A stretch of 64,000 nt of DNA, taken from contig NZ_OESZ01000012.1 in assembly GCF_900239345.1 (NCBI RefSeq), forward strand, positions 186,001 to 250,000, given 5' to 3'. The stretch is from Tenacibaculum dicentrarchi. Its GTDB lineage: Bacteria > Bacteroidota > Bacteroidia > Flavobacteriales > Flavobacteriaceae. The position numbers were made by a program, and so were the translations under genes. Below, piece by piece: positions 18,101 to 27,491 of the stretch (position 1 is the stretch's first letter; every line of letters starts with the position of its first letter). A model generated the notes under the pieces. That model was given only the letters and a program-made list of their open reading frames with translations, had not been told where the DNA came from and searched no databases.

Positions 18101-19517
18101 TTAAAACACCGTCAAATTTTTTGTTTTGAAATTGACCATTAATATATAAATCTTTATAATTATAGTTATTAAACTCTAAGCTACTAATTTTACCGATAGC
18201 AACCGTGTTTATGTTTTCTAAATTAAAACCACTACCATCTACATCTGCTTTTAACGATATTTTACCAAGGTTAGAATTGTTTGAAAAAACGCCTAAATCA
18301 AAATCTATAAGTGCCAATTCTCCTATATAACTAGCCTTGTCAATATCATCAATATTGGTTAATTGCAAATCAGAAATAGTCGTTCCTATCTCCGATTTTA
18401 CAGAAATAGTCGCCTCCATTTGCTCGGGTGTAATTTTCACCAATCCCTGAAGTGTAAAATCTCCTAATCGCTGAAATTCAGAAGGCAACGACTTGCCTAA
18501 TAAATTTGGAAGCACGCTTTTTAATTGTCCATAATTTGCTGTAACATTTTTAAAATCGGCATCAAAAATAAAACCTCTTTCTTTTTTTATCGCATTTACA
18601 AAGCCCATGTTTCCTATAATCTTCATTCCTTTTCGAGAATGAAGACGCACATTATTTACACTAAAATTATTTAAAACACCCTTCATATTCCCTGTAAAAT
18701 AGAGCATATCATTACCACTTAATTCGTTGTATAATTTGCTAATATCTTTAATTGAAACGGCACTTTTTAATATTTTAGCCCTAAACCTTACTTTATCATT
18801 AAAATTAACAAAATCTTCTCTTTTATACTTTAATTTAATAGCACCTTTTATTTTTGATTTATTATCGGTTTCCAACACTGTTTTATCAAAATTCATAAAT
18901 GATTTTGTGTAGGTGAAATCCGTAGACATATTGGTTATATTAATGCCCCTGTTTTCAGAAAAACACATGTTTCTCATTTTTAAAGAAACATCGGGTCCTT
19001 TTATAGAAAAATCTAATAAATTACCACTTGCATGATACGCCGCAAACTCCAACGGATCTTTTTTATTGGCATCTAAAAACTTAAAAGTTAAATTTTCAAC
19101 CGCTATTTTATCACTTTTTAAAACAAAAACACTTGACAGGCTATCTTTTGGCGCATCGCTATCAAAACGATCTATAAATATCGCAATATTATCATCTTTT
19201 TCGCCTTTGTATTTTTTCATATTAAAATAAACCCCACGCAAAGAAGCATCGCCTAAATTAACTTTATTGTCTAATATTCGTTTGGCATTTAAAAGTGAAG
19301 TGCTTAAATTTTCAACAAAAATAAGCGTATCTTTATGATGGTCTCTAATTTCAATACCTTTTAGTTGAACACTTCCTAACCAAGAGAAATCAATCTTTTT
19401 TACAAGAATATCGGTGTTGTATTCGTTATTTAACCAAGTAGTAGCCTGTGCGCCTATTTTGCTTTGCACAAAAGGTAATGACAGCAAAAAAACAAGCAAT
19501 AACAGCCCAAGTAACAC
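15129..19517 (-). CDS. TamB-like translocation/assembly module protein
   Basis: 1462 residues or slightly more. An N-terminal membrane anchor (LLGLLLLVFLLSLPFV) is followed by a very long series of β-strands and a C-terminal DUF490/TamB region (about 1150-1420, with VQKGGRISWNGNPYEAELDL and LLAFGTFYN). TamB-family proteins are inner-membrane-anchored periplasmic β-structures that help outer-membrane assembly or lipid transfer. The GTG start lies inside the anchor. The frame stays open for about 15 more codons upstream and encodes KKIKNILYRVSKYV, a more natural Lys-rich start, but no ATG, GTG or TTG is there apart from this GTG. See the finding on this start. Confidence 0.88.
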   Translation of the reverse strand: MLLGLLLLVFLLSLPFVQSKIGAQATTWLNNEYNTDILVKKIDFSWLGSVQLKGIEIRDHHKDTLIFVENLSTSLLNAKRILDNKVNLGDASLRGVYFNMKKYKGEKDDNIAIFIDRFDSDAPKDSLSSVFVLKSDKIAVENLTFKFLDANKKDPLEFAAYHASGNLLDFSIKGPDVSLKMRNMCFSENRGINITNMSTDFTYTKSFMNFDKTVLETDNKSKIKGAIKLKYKREDFVNFNDKVRFRAKILKSAVSIKDISKLYNELSGNDMLYFTGNMKGVLNNFSVNNVRLHSRKGMKIIGNMGFVNAIKKERGFIFDADFKNVTANYGQLKSVLPNLLGKSLPSEFQRLGDFTLQGLVKITPEQMEATISVKSEIGTTISDLQLTNIDDIDKASYIGELALIDFDLGVFSNNSNLGKISLKADVDGSGFNLENINTVAIGKISSLEFNNYNYKDLYINGQFQNKKFDGVLNAKDENFKLNFEGLADFSSAINKFDFVANINQIDLKKTSLFTRDSIAELKGIVNLNISGNTFDDIVGKATFKKVAYKNQKKEYLFENFEINSSVKDSIKTIEVNSKEIVTGVLRGKFSFEELIPITQNALGSVYTNYVPNKVAQNQFLEFDFTIYNQIIDVFLPNIAIAENTKLKGRINADKNALKLKFSSPEIDVYKSAIQNIVLRMDTKNPLYNTHLTAGKINTPYYNIKKLNLLNRTQNDTLYFKSVFKGGKNYSEGFNLDFYYTINELQKSVVGIQKSTFNYKGFDWVINKISDKKHKVAFDLKKKTYEISPFLVESDQQKIEFKGIVKDSTYKNLNARFTKVKLASFLPNIDNLSLEGDFTGIVDLQQKEGNIAPKGNLSITDFKINNLAQGNLAMEFSGDNSFEKYKVNLSLINDSVKNISAVGALDFSKNKPTISLKTSLDNYDLKAFSPLGKDILNRLRGNVSGGFTATGFLDNPNFQGILNVEKAGLSFPYLNVDFDLKGNTKVILDKQQFKLNNVLLTDTKHKTQGTLSGYIAHQNFKDWYLKLDINTKNLLILDTKETVTSSYYGTGFLDGNAEIRGLTNNLDIVIEGKTNKGTLFVIPLSDVKTIDNYKLIRFKTETPTVENVHQTIKDIKGLDLKINLEVTKDAVAQVVIDKVSGSDLKGSGIGNLRIDINTLGKFKMYGDFEIHKGMYNFKYAGISKPFAVQKGGRISWNGNPYEAELDLVAVYKTKANPAQLLDNINSNRKIPINLYTKITGGLFSSKQEFDIKIPNANSTVASELEFVLNGNDLNTKMQHFSFLLAFGTFYNEETIGNSAASGLTGTASEIASSILTEMLNSEGSKFKLGLGYTQGDSGNGQEINNLKSDDQVDVSISTQLSDRILVNGKVGVPVGANTQTSIIGEVKVEVLLNKEGSLRGTVFNRQNEVQYSKEEEGYTQGIGLSYQVNFNNLSDLSQKIGLKKSLKKDSIKPIKRRLIKFKK

Positions 19518-19693
19518 GTACTTTGATACCCTATATAGTATGTTTTTTATCTTTTTAATAATCTATATTATAATAAAGTTACAAACAAATGTAATCAGCT
19601 AACTTCAAAAATATTGACTTATTTTAAAGAAATATCAATTTTAACGAAAATGTAACACAATAACGATATTTTTGCATTTTAATACACAACACA

Positions 19694-20722
19694 TTGAATA
19701 CAGAAAACAGCTACATTTTAGGTATAGAAAGCTCTTGTGATGATACAAGTGCTTCAGTAATTTACAACGGAAAAGTAATCAGCAACGTGGTTGCAAACCA
19801 AGAAATACACGCTAAATATGGCGGTGTTGTTCCTGAATTAGCTTCAAGAGCACATCAGCAAAATATCGTTCCTGTAGTACAGCAAGCCATTGAACAAGCT
19901 AATATTACAAAAAACGATTTAAGCGCTATCGCTTTTACACGTGGTCCTGGATTAATGGGATCTTTATTAGTTGGTACTTCTTTTGCTAAATCTTTTGCTT
20001 TAGGGTTAAATATTCCACTAATTGCCGTAAATCATATGCAAGGACATATTTTAGCTCATTTTATTAAAGAAGAAAATGCTAAAATTCCGCCGTTTCCGTT
20101 TGTTTGTTTAACCATTAGTGGTGGACACACGCAAATTGTTAAAGTTACCAATCATTTTGAAATGGAAATTTTAGGCGAAACTATTGATGATGCCGTTGGT
20201 GAAGCTTTTGATAAATCTGCTAAAATATTAGGATTGCCTTATCCTGGAGGTCCTTTAGTTGATAAATATGCACAATTAGGAAATCCGAAAGCTTTTCATT
20301 TTACCAAACCGAAAGTGGGCGATTTACAATTTAGTTTTAGCGGATTAAAAACAGGAATCTTACGTTTTATTCAGAAAAATGTAAAAGAAAATCCTGATTT
20401 TATCAAAGAAAATTTACATGATATTTGTGCCTCTATTCAATATACTATTATTGAAATATTGATGGATAAATTAAAAAATACCGTTAAACAAACCGATATA
20501 AAACACATTGCTATTGCAGGTGGAGTTTCTGCAAATTCTGAAATTAGAAAACGTTTAGCCTTAGCCGAAAAACATTGGGGATGGACTACCTACATTCCGA
20601 AGTTTGAATATACAACCGATAATGCTGCAATGATTGCAATTGCTGGGTATTTAAAATATAAAAATAACGATTTTTCTGATATTTCAATTACATCAAAAGC
20701 TCGTTTAAAAGTTACCGAATAA
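19694..20722 (+). CDS. tsaD: tRNA N6-adenosine threonylcarbamoyltransferase TsaD
   Basis: 342 residues, TTG start. It transfers the threonylcarbamoyl group to A37 of ANN-decoding tRNAs, working with TsaB, TsaE and TsaC. Visible motifs are the N-terminal LGIESSCDDTS, the metal-binding HMQGH with H114 and H118, the ATP-binding SGGHTQIV and VGEAFDKSAKILGLPYPGGP, and the late GGVSANSEIR and TDNAAMIA. The length is normal. A -7-like TATTTTTG at 19667-19674 sits 20 bases before the start, without a clear -33. It is divergent from the TamB-like gene and followed by its own terminator. Confidence 0.97.
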   Translation: MNTENSYILGIESSCDDTSASVIYNGKVISNVVANQEIHAKYGGVVPELASRAHQQNIVPVVQQAIEQANITKNDLSAIAFTRGPGLMGSLLVGTSFAKSFALGLNIPLIAVNHMQGHILAHFIKEENAKIPPFPFVCLTISGGHTQIVKVTNHFEMEILGETIDDAVGEAFDKSAKILGLPYPGGPLVDKYAQLGNPKAFHFTKPKVGDLQFSFSGLKTGILRFIQKNVKENPDFIKENLHDICASIQYTIIEILMDKLKNTVKQTDIKHIAIAGGVSANSEIRKRLALAEKHWGWTTYIPKFEYTTDNAAMIAIAGYLKYKNNDFSDISITSKARLKVTE

Positions 20723-20746
20723 CTATTTTAAATCATATTTATTTAC

Positions 20747-20783
20747 AAAAAACACCGTTAAAATTATTTAACGGTGTTTTTTG
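20747..20783 (+). terminator. Terminator of tsaD
   Basis: An A-run, then ACACCGTTAA, a short AT loop, TTAACGGTGT and a T-run, starting about 25 bases after the tsaD stop. Confidence 0.9.
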
Positions 20784-20829
20784 TTTATTTTTTTCTGATA
20801 AATAAAATTCTAAAACTTAACTCAAATTT

Positions 20830-20914
20830 CTAGCCCCGATTGAAGCAATTGTTTGAGCTCTTTTTTGTTTTTTTCAAACAAAAAAAGCGAGTGTGGAAAG
20901 CGGGAAATTGCTTC
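20830..20914 (+). repeat. Structured intergenic element, copy 2 (possible Flavo-1-like RNA)
   Basis: Same motif order as the copies at 2114 and 61198. Here the outer pair is longest: GAAGCAATT at 20842-20850 and AATTGCTTC at 20906-20914 are perfect complements. Inside, GAGCTC plus T-run faces A-run plus GCGAGTG. CCCCG at the left could instead pair with CGGG at 20901-20904, and that pairing would cross the GAAGC/GCTTC stem. It lies between the tsaD terminator and the 3' end of the ABC-F gene. Confidence 0.65.
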
Positions 20915-20925
20915 TAAAAATAATT

Positions 20926-22557
20926 TTATAAATCAATTTCTTTTAATGCTTTTATATTATTTCGTTCTAAGAAAACATCAATAGTTTCGAAATGTTCAAT
21001 AACACGTTGTTCTTTAAATTCAAATACTTTTTCTGATAATCCTTGTAAGAAATCACGGTCGTGAGAAACCAAAATTAACGTTCCATCGAAATGCAATAAT
21101 GCTTCTTTAATAACATCTTTCGAGCGTAAATCTAAATGATTTGTTGGTTCATCTAAAATTAACACATTTACAGGTTCTAATAATAATTTAACCATTGCCA
21201 AACGTGTTTTTTCTCCTCCTGAAAGCACTTTTACTTTCTTTTCGATATCATCACCAGCAAACATAAAACGCCCTAAAATATTTTTTATTTGCGTTCGTAC
21301 ATCTCCTTCTGCAACCTCATCTACTGTTTGAAAAACGGTTAATTCTGGATCTAATAATGAAGCCTGATTTTGAGCAAAATATCCAACTTTAGCATTGTGA
21401 CCTAAACCGCATTCGCCTTCAAAATCGATTTCGCCCATAATGGCTTTTATCATGGTTGATTTTCCTTCTCCGTTACGCCCTACAAACGATACTTTTTCTC
21501 CACGAGCTATTGAAAAACTTGCATCTTTAAAAACAGTTAAATCTCCATATTTTTTGGTTAAATTTTCTACTTTTACAGGATAATCTCCAGAACGTGGCGA
21601 TGGTGGAAAACGTAATTTTAATGATGTTGTATCAACTTCATCAATTTCAATCGGCACAATTTTTTCTAACATTCGAACACGTGATGCTACTTGATTTGTT
21701 TTTGAATATGTTCCTTTGAAACGTTCGATAAACCCTTTAATATCATCAATCGTTTTTTGTTGTTCTTGATAGGCTTTTATTTGATGCGAACGACGCTCTT
21801 TTCGTAATTCTAAATAATGAGAATACTTCGCTTTATAATCGTGAATTGTTCCCATAGTAACCTCAATGGTTCTATTGGTTATGTTATCGATAAAAGCTTT
21901 ATCATGCGATATTACCACTACCGCCTTGGCTTTGTTTAGCAAGAAATTTTCTAACCAAATTACCGATTCTATATCTACGTGATTTGTTGGCTCATCTAAT
22001 AAAATTAAATCGGGTTTTTGTAGTAAAATTTTAGCCAATTCGATACGCATACGCCAACCACCACTAAATTCTGATGTTAATCTGTCAAAATCTTCTTGTT
22101 TAAAACCTAAACCTTTTAAGGCTTTTTCTACTTCTGCTTCGTAATTTACCTCTTCTAAAGCATAAAAAGTTTCTCCTAAATCGGTGACACGTTCAATAAT
22201 TTTCATGTACGCTTCCGACTCATAATCTGTACGAGTTTCTAGCTCTTTATTTAAGTGTTCCATTTCGGATTTCATCTTAAAAACAGCGTCGAATGCTTTG
22301 GATGCTTCTTCTCTTACCGTACAATTATCCTCCATTAATAAATGCTGTGGTAAATAAGCAATTACAGTATCTTTCGGACTTCTAACGCCTCCTTTAGTAG
22401 CTTTTGAAACTCCTGCCATAATTTTCATCATGGTCGATTTTCCTGCACCATTTTTACCCATTAAGGCTATTTTATCGTTTTCATTTATTACAAACGATAC
22501 GTCTTTAAACAACGTTTTCCCACTAAATTCAACAGCTAATTGATCTACAGTAATCAT
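20926..22557 (-). CDS. ABC-F family ATPase
   Basis: 543 residues, two ABC domains and no membrane segment. Domain 1 has GKNGAGKST (about 35-43), the signature FSGGWRMR and LLDEPTNHVD. Domain 2 has GRNGEGKST, LSGGEKTR and ILDEPTNHLD. The linker between them (ELRKERRSHQIKAYQEQQK and following) is the ABC-F interdomain arm that reaches into the ribosomal E site. ABC-F proteins act on ribosomes, easing stalled translation or conferring antibiotic resistance. The sequence resembles housekeeping members more than the Vga/Msr resistance type, but this cannot be settled by eye. It is transcribed alone. Confidence 0.93.
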   Translation of the reverse strand: MITVDQLAVEFSGKTLFKDVSFVINENDKIALMGKNGAGKSTMMKIMAGVSKATKGGVRSPKDTVIAYLPQHLLMEDNCTVREEASKAFDAVFKMKSEMEHLNKELETRTDYESEAYMKIIERVTDLGETFYALEEVNYEAEVEKALKGLGFKQEDFDRLTSEFSGGWRMRIELAKILLQKPDLILLDEPTNHVDIESVIWLENFLLNKAKAVVVISHDKAFIDNITNRTIEVTMGTIHDYKAKYSHYLELRKERRSHQIKAYQEQQKTIDDIKGFIERFKGTYSKTNQVASRVRMLEKIVPIEIDEVDTTSLKLRFPPSPRSGDYPVKVENLTKKYGDLTVFKDASFSIARGEKVSFVGRNGEGKSTMIKAIMGEIDFEGECGLGHNAKVGYFAQNQASLLDPELTVFQTVDEVAEGDVRTQIKNILGRFMFAGDDIEKKVKVLSGGEKTRLAMVKLLLEPVNVLILDEPTNHLDLRSKDVIKEALLHFDGTLILVSHDRDFLQGLSEKVFEFKEQRVIEHFETIDVFLERNNIKALKEIDL

Positions 22558-22668
22558 GTATATATATTTTGAATTGCGAAAATAATGAAAAGTGTCAATA
22601 ACTTCTTAAGAACTTTATTCTTTACAACTTATTGATTTTATTATATTTGATAGAAAGAAAAATTCTAT

Positions 22669-25600
22669 ATGAAAAAAAAACTACTTAATTTATTATTAAA
22701 TACTTCAAAAAAACTAGAAAAACTACATTGTAAACTTTCTGAAAAAAACATATTAGAACTAGATTACTCATCATTATCTCCAATTAATAACGGTGATGAG
22801 AAAAATCATTATTCTAACGCTTTGAAATGGGCTATTGATAATCGAAAAGAAAAAGATATCAAAAATATTGCACTTACAGGAACATATGGTTCAGGTAAAA
22901 GTACTATTATTAAAACGTTTAAAAATAATTATAAAGGAAACGACTTAAAATTTTTGAATATCTCTTTAGCTTCTTTTAAAGATGAAAAACCTAATACTGA
23001 TGATAAAGATAAACCAATTGAAAAAAATAAAGGAGAACTTTTAAATCGTATAGAAACAAGTATTTTACAACAAATATTTTATCACGAAGAAGATAAAAAA
23101 ATTCCAGATTCAAGGTTTAAACAAATTAAGAATTATAGTAATGGTAAACTATTTTTTATAGCATCATGTATTTTATTATTCCTAATAGCATTAGTTAATT
23201 ATTTTAAACCTTATCTAATCCAAAGTATTTTTAAGGACTATCCTTTGAGTACAACTACATGTAATATTTTACATTACGCTAATATTATTTTTATTTTTTC
23301 AGGTTTTTTCTTTTTAATTTACAAATCAATTAGAATTTTTAGTGCTATTACAATTAATAAACTTAAGTTTCAAAATGCTGAAATTGGATTAGGAGAAAGT
23401 GTTAATAAATCAATCCTAAATCATCATTTAGATGAAATTATTTATTTCTTTACTGTAACTGCTTACAATGTAGTTATTATTGAAGACCTTGATCGTTTTC
23501 AAGAAACTGAAATTTTCACAAAGCTAAGAGAAATAAACCTTTTATTAAATGAATCTAAAAAAACCAAGAATAAGAATATTGTATTTATTTATGCAGTAAG
23601 AGATGATATGTTTTCAGACAATGAGAGAATAAAGTTTTTTGATTTTATTATCCCTGTGATTCCAAGGATTAACTCTTCTAACTCTAGTGCAGTTATACGT
23701 ACCAAAAATGAAAATTGCAACTATGGTTTAACAAATACTTTTATTGAAGATATCTCCTTTTTTATAGATGACATGCGTTTGCTTCACAATATTACAAATG
23801 AGTTTTATTTATACAAGTTAAAGCAAGAAGAAACGCCATTAATTCCTGATAAATTATTCGCAATTATTACCTATAAAAACATTTATCCTAATGATTTTGT
23901 TTTATTAAGTAAAAATGAAGGTGAATTATATAAAATTATAGATGCTAAATTAACTTATTCAAATAAAGAAATTGACAATTTAGAAGAACAAATAGCGATA
24001 TTAAAAAGTAAAATTGAAAACTTGAGCTTAGTCAATATAAAAAACATAAATGAACTTCGCCAATTATATATCCTTAGAGTATTAGAAACATTAAAATATT
24101 TTAATTCATTTATTTTTAACGATAAAACTATTTCTATTAATCAGTTACTAGAAGATGAAAATTTTGAATATTTAAAAAATGATAAGCTTAAATATAAAAA
24201 AAGCATATATGATAGCTACTATGGAAGATACAATAATGAAGTTTTAGAAATTAAAACTAGTTTTGAAAAACTTCAAGAAAAAGTAAACTCTCAAAAAAAA
24301 TATGAAGAACGTGAAAAAGATATTATTGATATCAAATCAAATAAATCAGACGCTTTAAGATTAGAAATACAACAACTTGAAAAACAAAAAATAATATTCC
24401 GAAACTTAAAAATCTCTGAACTATTACAATCAAATAGAAATATTGATTTAAATATTAGTGAAAACTTCAACTCCCTTTTCTTAACAATATTACTTAGAAA
24501 TGGTTATATCGCTGAGGATTATTTTGATTATATTTCTTTATTTCATCAAGGAAGTGTTACAAGAAATGACCATAAATTTATTATAAATGTAAGAAATGAA
24601 CAAAAATTAGATTTTGATTATAAACTTAGTAAAGTTGATAAAATTATTCCAAAGATAAACCTCATTGATTTTAATTCAGAATTTATCTTAAATTATAATT
24701 TATTAGACTTCATTCTAAAAAATGCTATAGCAAATGAAAAACAATTAGATTTCATTTTTACAAAATTAAAAGATGAATCTTCTACTTCTATTCAATTTAT
24801 TAATGGATTTATTGAAAGAACTGAAAATTTAAGTTTATTCATAAAAACACTTTGTGATTATTGGATTAATATTTGGGAGCATTATGTAAATAACATTTCG
24901 TATTCAGATGAACAACTAAATAAAATATTAAAATACATTATAGAATTCGCTAATATTTCTTCGATTGATGAAATAGAAAAACAATCTAACATTAAAAATC
25001 ATCTGTTAAACAACCTTGATTTTTTAAATATAATATCAGATAATAATAAATTAAAAAGTGTTATTACTCAATTAGATTTAAAATTTATTGATTTAGATTT
25101 TGAAAATTCTCCTGAAAATTTATTAGACTTTATTTATAAAAATGACCATTATGAATTTAACAAAAATATAGTATCAAAATTCATGAAAAAATATGGTGAA
25201 TTTGAACAAATGAATTTTGATAATTCAAATTATGCTGCTATCCTAAATTCAAAAGCAGATAATTTAATTAGCTATATCAACACAAACATTGATAATTACG
25301 TCAAGAATTTATACTTAGATATTGATACGAATATCAACGAAGAAGAAAATACCTATTTACTATTGTTAAATAATTCTGAATTAAACTTAAAACTCAAAAA
25401 AGATATAATTAAGAAAGTCGTAACCAAAATAATAGATATTTCACTTATAGAAAACAATTTAGCCCTATTTATTCTTGAAAACAATAAAATTGAACCTAAA
25501 TGGGATAATTTGTTATGCTACTTTAAAAACTCTGAAGATAAAATACTAGACTCAACAGTTAATTTCATTAATAATATTGATAATGCAAGAGAGTTATCTA

Positions 25601-26349
25601 TAACAAAAATTCCTGCTGAAATTGAGAATAAAAACAACCATAATCTATATCTATTTTGTGAAGAGTTAATTAATAAAAATGAAATTGAAAATAAAGCCTA
25701 TGATTTAATTACAAAATCAATTCCTTGGAGATATACTCTTCCTAATATTAGTGCTTTAAATAAGCAAAAAATTAGTTCTTTAATTAGAAATTCTATTTTT
25801 ACTCCAAATATTGAAAACTATAATTACTTAAAAGAAAAATTTGAGGGATTAAACATTGAGTTAGTAGAAAAATTTAAAGCTGAATTTTCAGAAAAAATTG
25901 ATGAACTTCATTTAAACGGAAATGATTTAGCTTTAATATTGAATTCAAAAATTTTAAATGATTCTGAAAAGATAAAATTTTTAGAATCTTGTTCTGACAA
26001 TATTATTATATCAAACTCTAAAAATTTAAATCTCATTAGTCAACTATTATTAAAAGATTATTCATTTAATATAGATAAGAAAATTCTTGACAAAATCCTT
26101 CTAAATGATAATATTTCTTCATCTGATAGAATTAAAATTTTTAATAAAAATATTTTTGATGTTGATACTATTTTTATAGATGAATTTTTAATAAAATTAG
26201 GAAGTAAATATGAAGAAATTACATTTAAAAATAAAAAAGCCAAAATATTTAATAAACCTAATAATAAAGCCCTGCTAAATAACTTAGTAATAAAAGGCTA
26301 TATTTCCAGTTATTCTAAAAGTTTATTAAAATTAATCATTAATCATTAA
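22669..26349 (+). CDS. YobI/KAP-like membrane P-loop NTPase
   Basis: 1226 residues. Walker A is GTYGSGKST at 71-79, and two membrane helices lie at about 161-178 and 204-223. Walker B is VVIIEDLDR at 268-276, and IVFIYAVRDDMF at 304-314 looks like a sensor strand. Helices inserted between Walker A and B plus the DLDR box are typical of KAP-type NTPases, and the start resembles the YobI P-loop family. About 900 residues follow, helical and very rich in Asn, Lys, Ile and Leu, with coiled-coil stretches near 425-460 and 540-600. It is a single gene between housekeeping genes, with a -7-like TATATTTG at 22642 and its own terminator. A defence role is plausible but unproven. Confidence 0.8.
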   Translation: MKKKLLNLLLNTSKKLEKLHCKLSEKNILELDYSSLSPINNGDEKNHYSNALKWAIDNRKEKDIKNIALTGTYGSGKSTIIKTFKNNYKGNDLKFLNISLASFKDEKPNTDDKDKPIEKNKGELLNRIETSILQQIFYHEEDKKIPDSRFKQIKNYSNGKLFFIASCILLFLIALVNYFKPYLIQSIFKDYPLSTTTCNILHYANIIFIFSGFFFLIYKSIRIFSAITINKLKFQNAEIGLGESVNKSILNHHLDEIIYFFTVTAYNVVIIEDLDRFQETEIFTKLREINLLLNESKKTKNKNIVFIYAVRDDMFSDNERIKFFDFIIPVIPRINSSNSSAVIRTKNENCNYGLTNTFIEDISFFIDDMRLLHNITNEFYLYKLKQEETPLIPDKLFAIITYKNIYPNDFVLLSKNEGELYKIIDAKLTYSNKEIDNLEEQIAILKSKIENLSLVNIKNINELRQLYILRVLETLKYFNSFIFNDKTISINQLLEDENFEYLKNDKLKYKKSIYDSYYGRYNNEVLEIKTSFEKLQEKVNSQKKYEEREKDIIDIKSNKSDALRLEIQQLEKQKIIFRNLKISELLQSNRNIDLNISENFNSLFLTILLRNGYIAEDYFDYISLFHQGSVTRNDHKFIINVRNEQKLDFDYKLSKVDKIIPKINLIDFNSEFILNYNLLDFILKNAIANEKQLDFIFTKLKDESSTSIQFINGFIERTENLSLFIKTLCDYWINIWEHYVNNISYSDEQLNKILKYIIEFANISSIDEIEKQSNIKNHLLNNLDFLNIISDNNKLKSVITQLDLKFIDLDFENSPENLLDFIYKNDHYEFNKNIVSKFMKKYGEFEQMNFDNSNYAAILNSKADNLISYINTNIDNYVKNLYLDIDTNINEEENTYLLLLNNSELNLKLKKDIIKKVVTKIIDISLIENNLALFILENNKIEPKWDNLLCYFKNSEDKILDSTVNFINNIDNARELSITKIPAEIENKNNHNLYLFCEELINKNEIENKAYDLITKSIPWRYTLPNISALNKQKISSLIRNSIFTPNIENYNYLKEKFEGLNIELVEKFKAEFSEKIDELHLNGNDLALILNSKILNDSEKIKFLESCSDNIIISNSKNLNLISQLLLKDYSFNIDKKILDKILLNDNISSSDRIKIFNKNIFDVDTIFIDEFLIKLGSKYEEITFKNKKAKIFNKPNNKALLNNLVIKGYISSYSKSLLKLIINH

Positions 26350-26417
26350 AGAAAGCAATAATTTCTTCAATAATTCAAACAAAAAATAGTTAATAAAAGA
26401 GCACTCTATTTTATAAG

Positions 26418-26457
26418 TCCTTCATCTATTTTTAAAAATAGATGAGGGTTTTTTCGA
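26418..26457 (+). terminator. Terminator of the YobI/KAP-like gene
   Basis: A 14-bp stem, CCTTCATCTATTTTT / AAAAATAGATGAGGG, directly followed by a T-run, about 70 bases after the stop codon. Confidence 0.85.
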
Positions 26458-26472
26458 TTCAATCTTCTTTCA

Positions 26473-27474
26473 CTAATGCAAAATTTTAAACAACAATTCT
26501 TTTAAGATATCTGAAGATGATTGATTTGCTCCTACTCCTTTACTTTTGATGTCTGCTTCTCGTAAAAAACCGATTACTTGCGATACTTTTCTCATCGGAT
26601 ATTTTTTTACAGCTGAACTATAATCATCCACAAAATAAGGATTTACACCCAAAACTTTAGCTACATTAGCTTTCGATTTATCTTTTAAACCGTGATACAT
26701 TAATAATTGTGTAAAAAAACTATTTAATAATGAAATAGTCATTACTAACGGATTATTTTTAGGGTTTTGAGTAAAATAATTGATTATCCTATTCGCTTTT
26801 ACAATATCTTTTTGACCGATTGCTTTTCGCAATTCAAAATTGTTAAAATCTTTTGAAATACCAATATTTTCTTCAATATGTTTATCTGTAATAATGATAT
26901 TTTTAGGTAAAACAGACATCAACTTTTCTAATTCATTGGATATTTTACTCAAATCTGTTCCTAAAAACTCTACTAGCATTTGAGATGCTTTTGGCTCAAT
27001 ATTATATTTTCTTCCGCCTAAAACTTTACGAATCCAATCGGCAACCTGATTATCATATAATTTTTTACTATCGTAAATTAAGCCATTTTTAGCAATCGCT
27101 TTATAGGTTTTTTTACGCTTATCTAACTTCTTATATTTATAATTAAAAACTAATACCGTACTTAATTGCGGATTTTCAGCATAAGCTTCAATTCTATCTA
27201 TTGTACGAACTAAATCTTGTGCTTCTTTTACAATAATCACCTGCTTTTCTGCCATCATCGGATAGCGTTTTGCTGATGCTATAATTTCATCAATCGTTAC
27301 ATCTCTTCCATACATTACCACTTGATTAAAGCCTTTTTCAGGCTCGTCAAGTACATTTTTTTCAATATATTCAGAGATTTTATCAATATAATAAGGTTCA
27401 TCACCCATTAAAAAATATATAGGTTTTATATTCCCTTTTTTTATATCGGATACGATAGTTTTAATTTCGTTCAT
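26473..27474 (-). CDS. holA: DNA polymerase III subunit delta
   Basis: 333 residues, normal length. The delta subunit opens the β sliding clamp within the clamp-loader complex. The N-terminal part (IKPIYFLMGDEPYYIDKI) is the family start, and GFNQVVMYGRDV, YPMMAEKQVIIVKEAQDL and the mid-region LVEFLGTDLSKISNELEKL are characteristic. The C-terminal helical collar contains FELRKAIGQKD. It diverges from the HsdR-N-like gene with only 17 bases between the starts, an arrangement often seen in Flavobacteriia. Confidence 0.93.
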   Translation of the reverse strand: MNEIKTIVSDIKKGNIKPIYFLMGDEPYYIDKISEYIEKNVLDEPEKGFNQVVMYGRDVTIDEIIASAKRYPMMAEKQVIIVKEAQDLVRTIDRIEAYAENPQLSTVLVFNYKYKKLDKRKKTYKAIAKNGLIYDSKKLYDNQVADWIRKVLGGRKYNIEPKASQMLVEFLGTDLSKISNELEKLMSVLPKNIIITDKHIEENIGISKDFNNFELRKAIGQKDIVKANRIINYFTQNPKNNPLVMTISLLNSFFTQLLMYHGLKDKSKANVAKVLGVNPYFVDDYSSAVKKYPMRKVSQVIGFLREADIKSKGVGANQSSSDILKELLFKILH

Positions 27475-27491
27475 TTTCTTATTTTTGAAGC

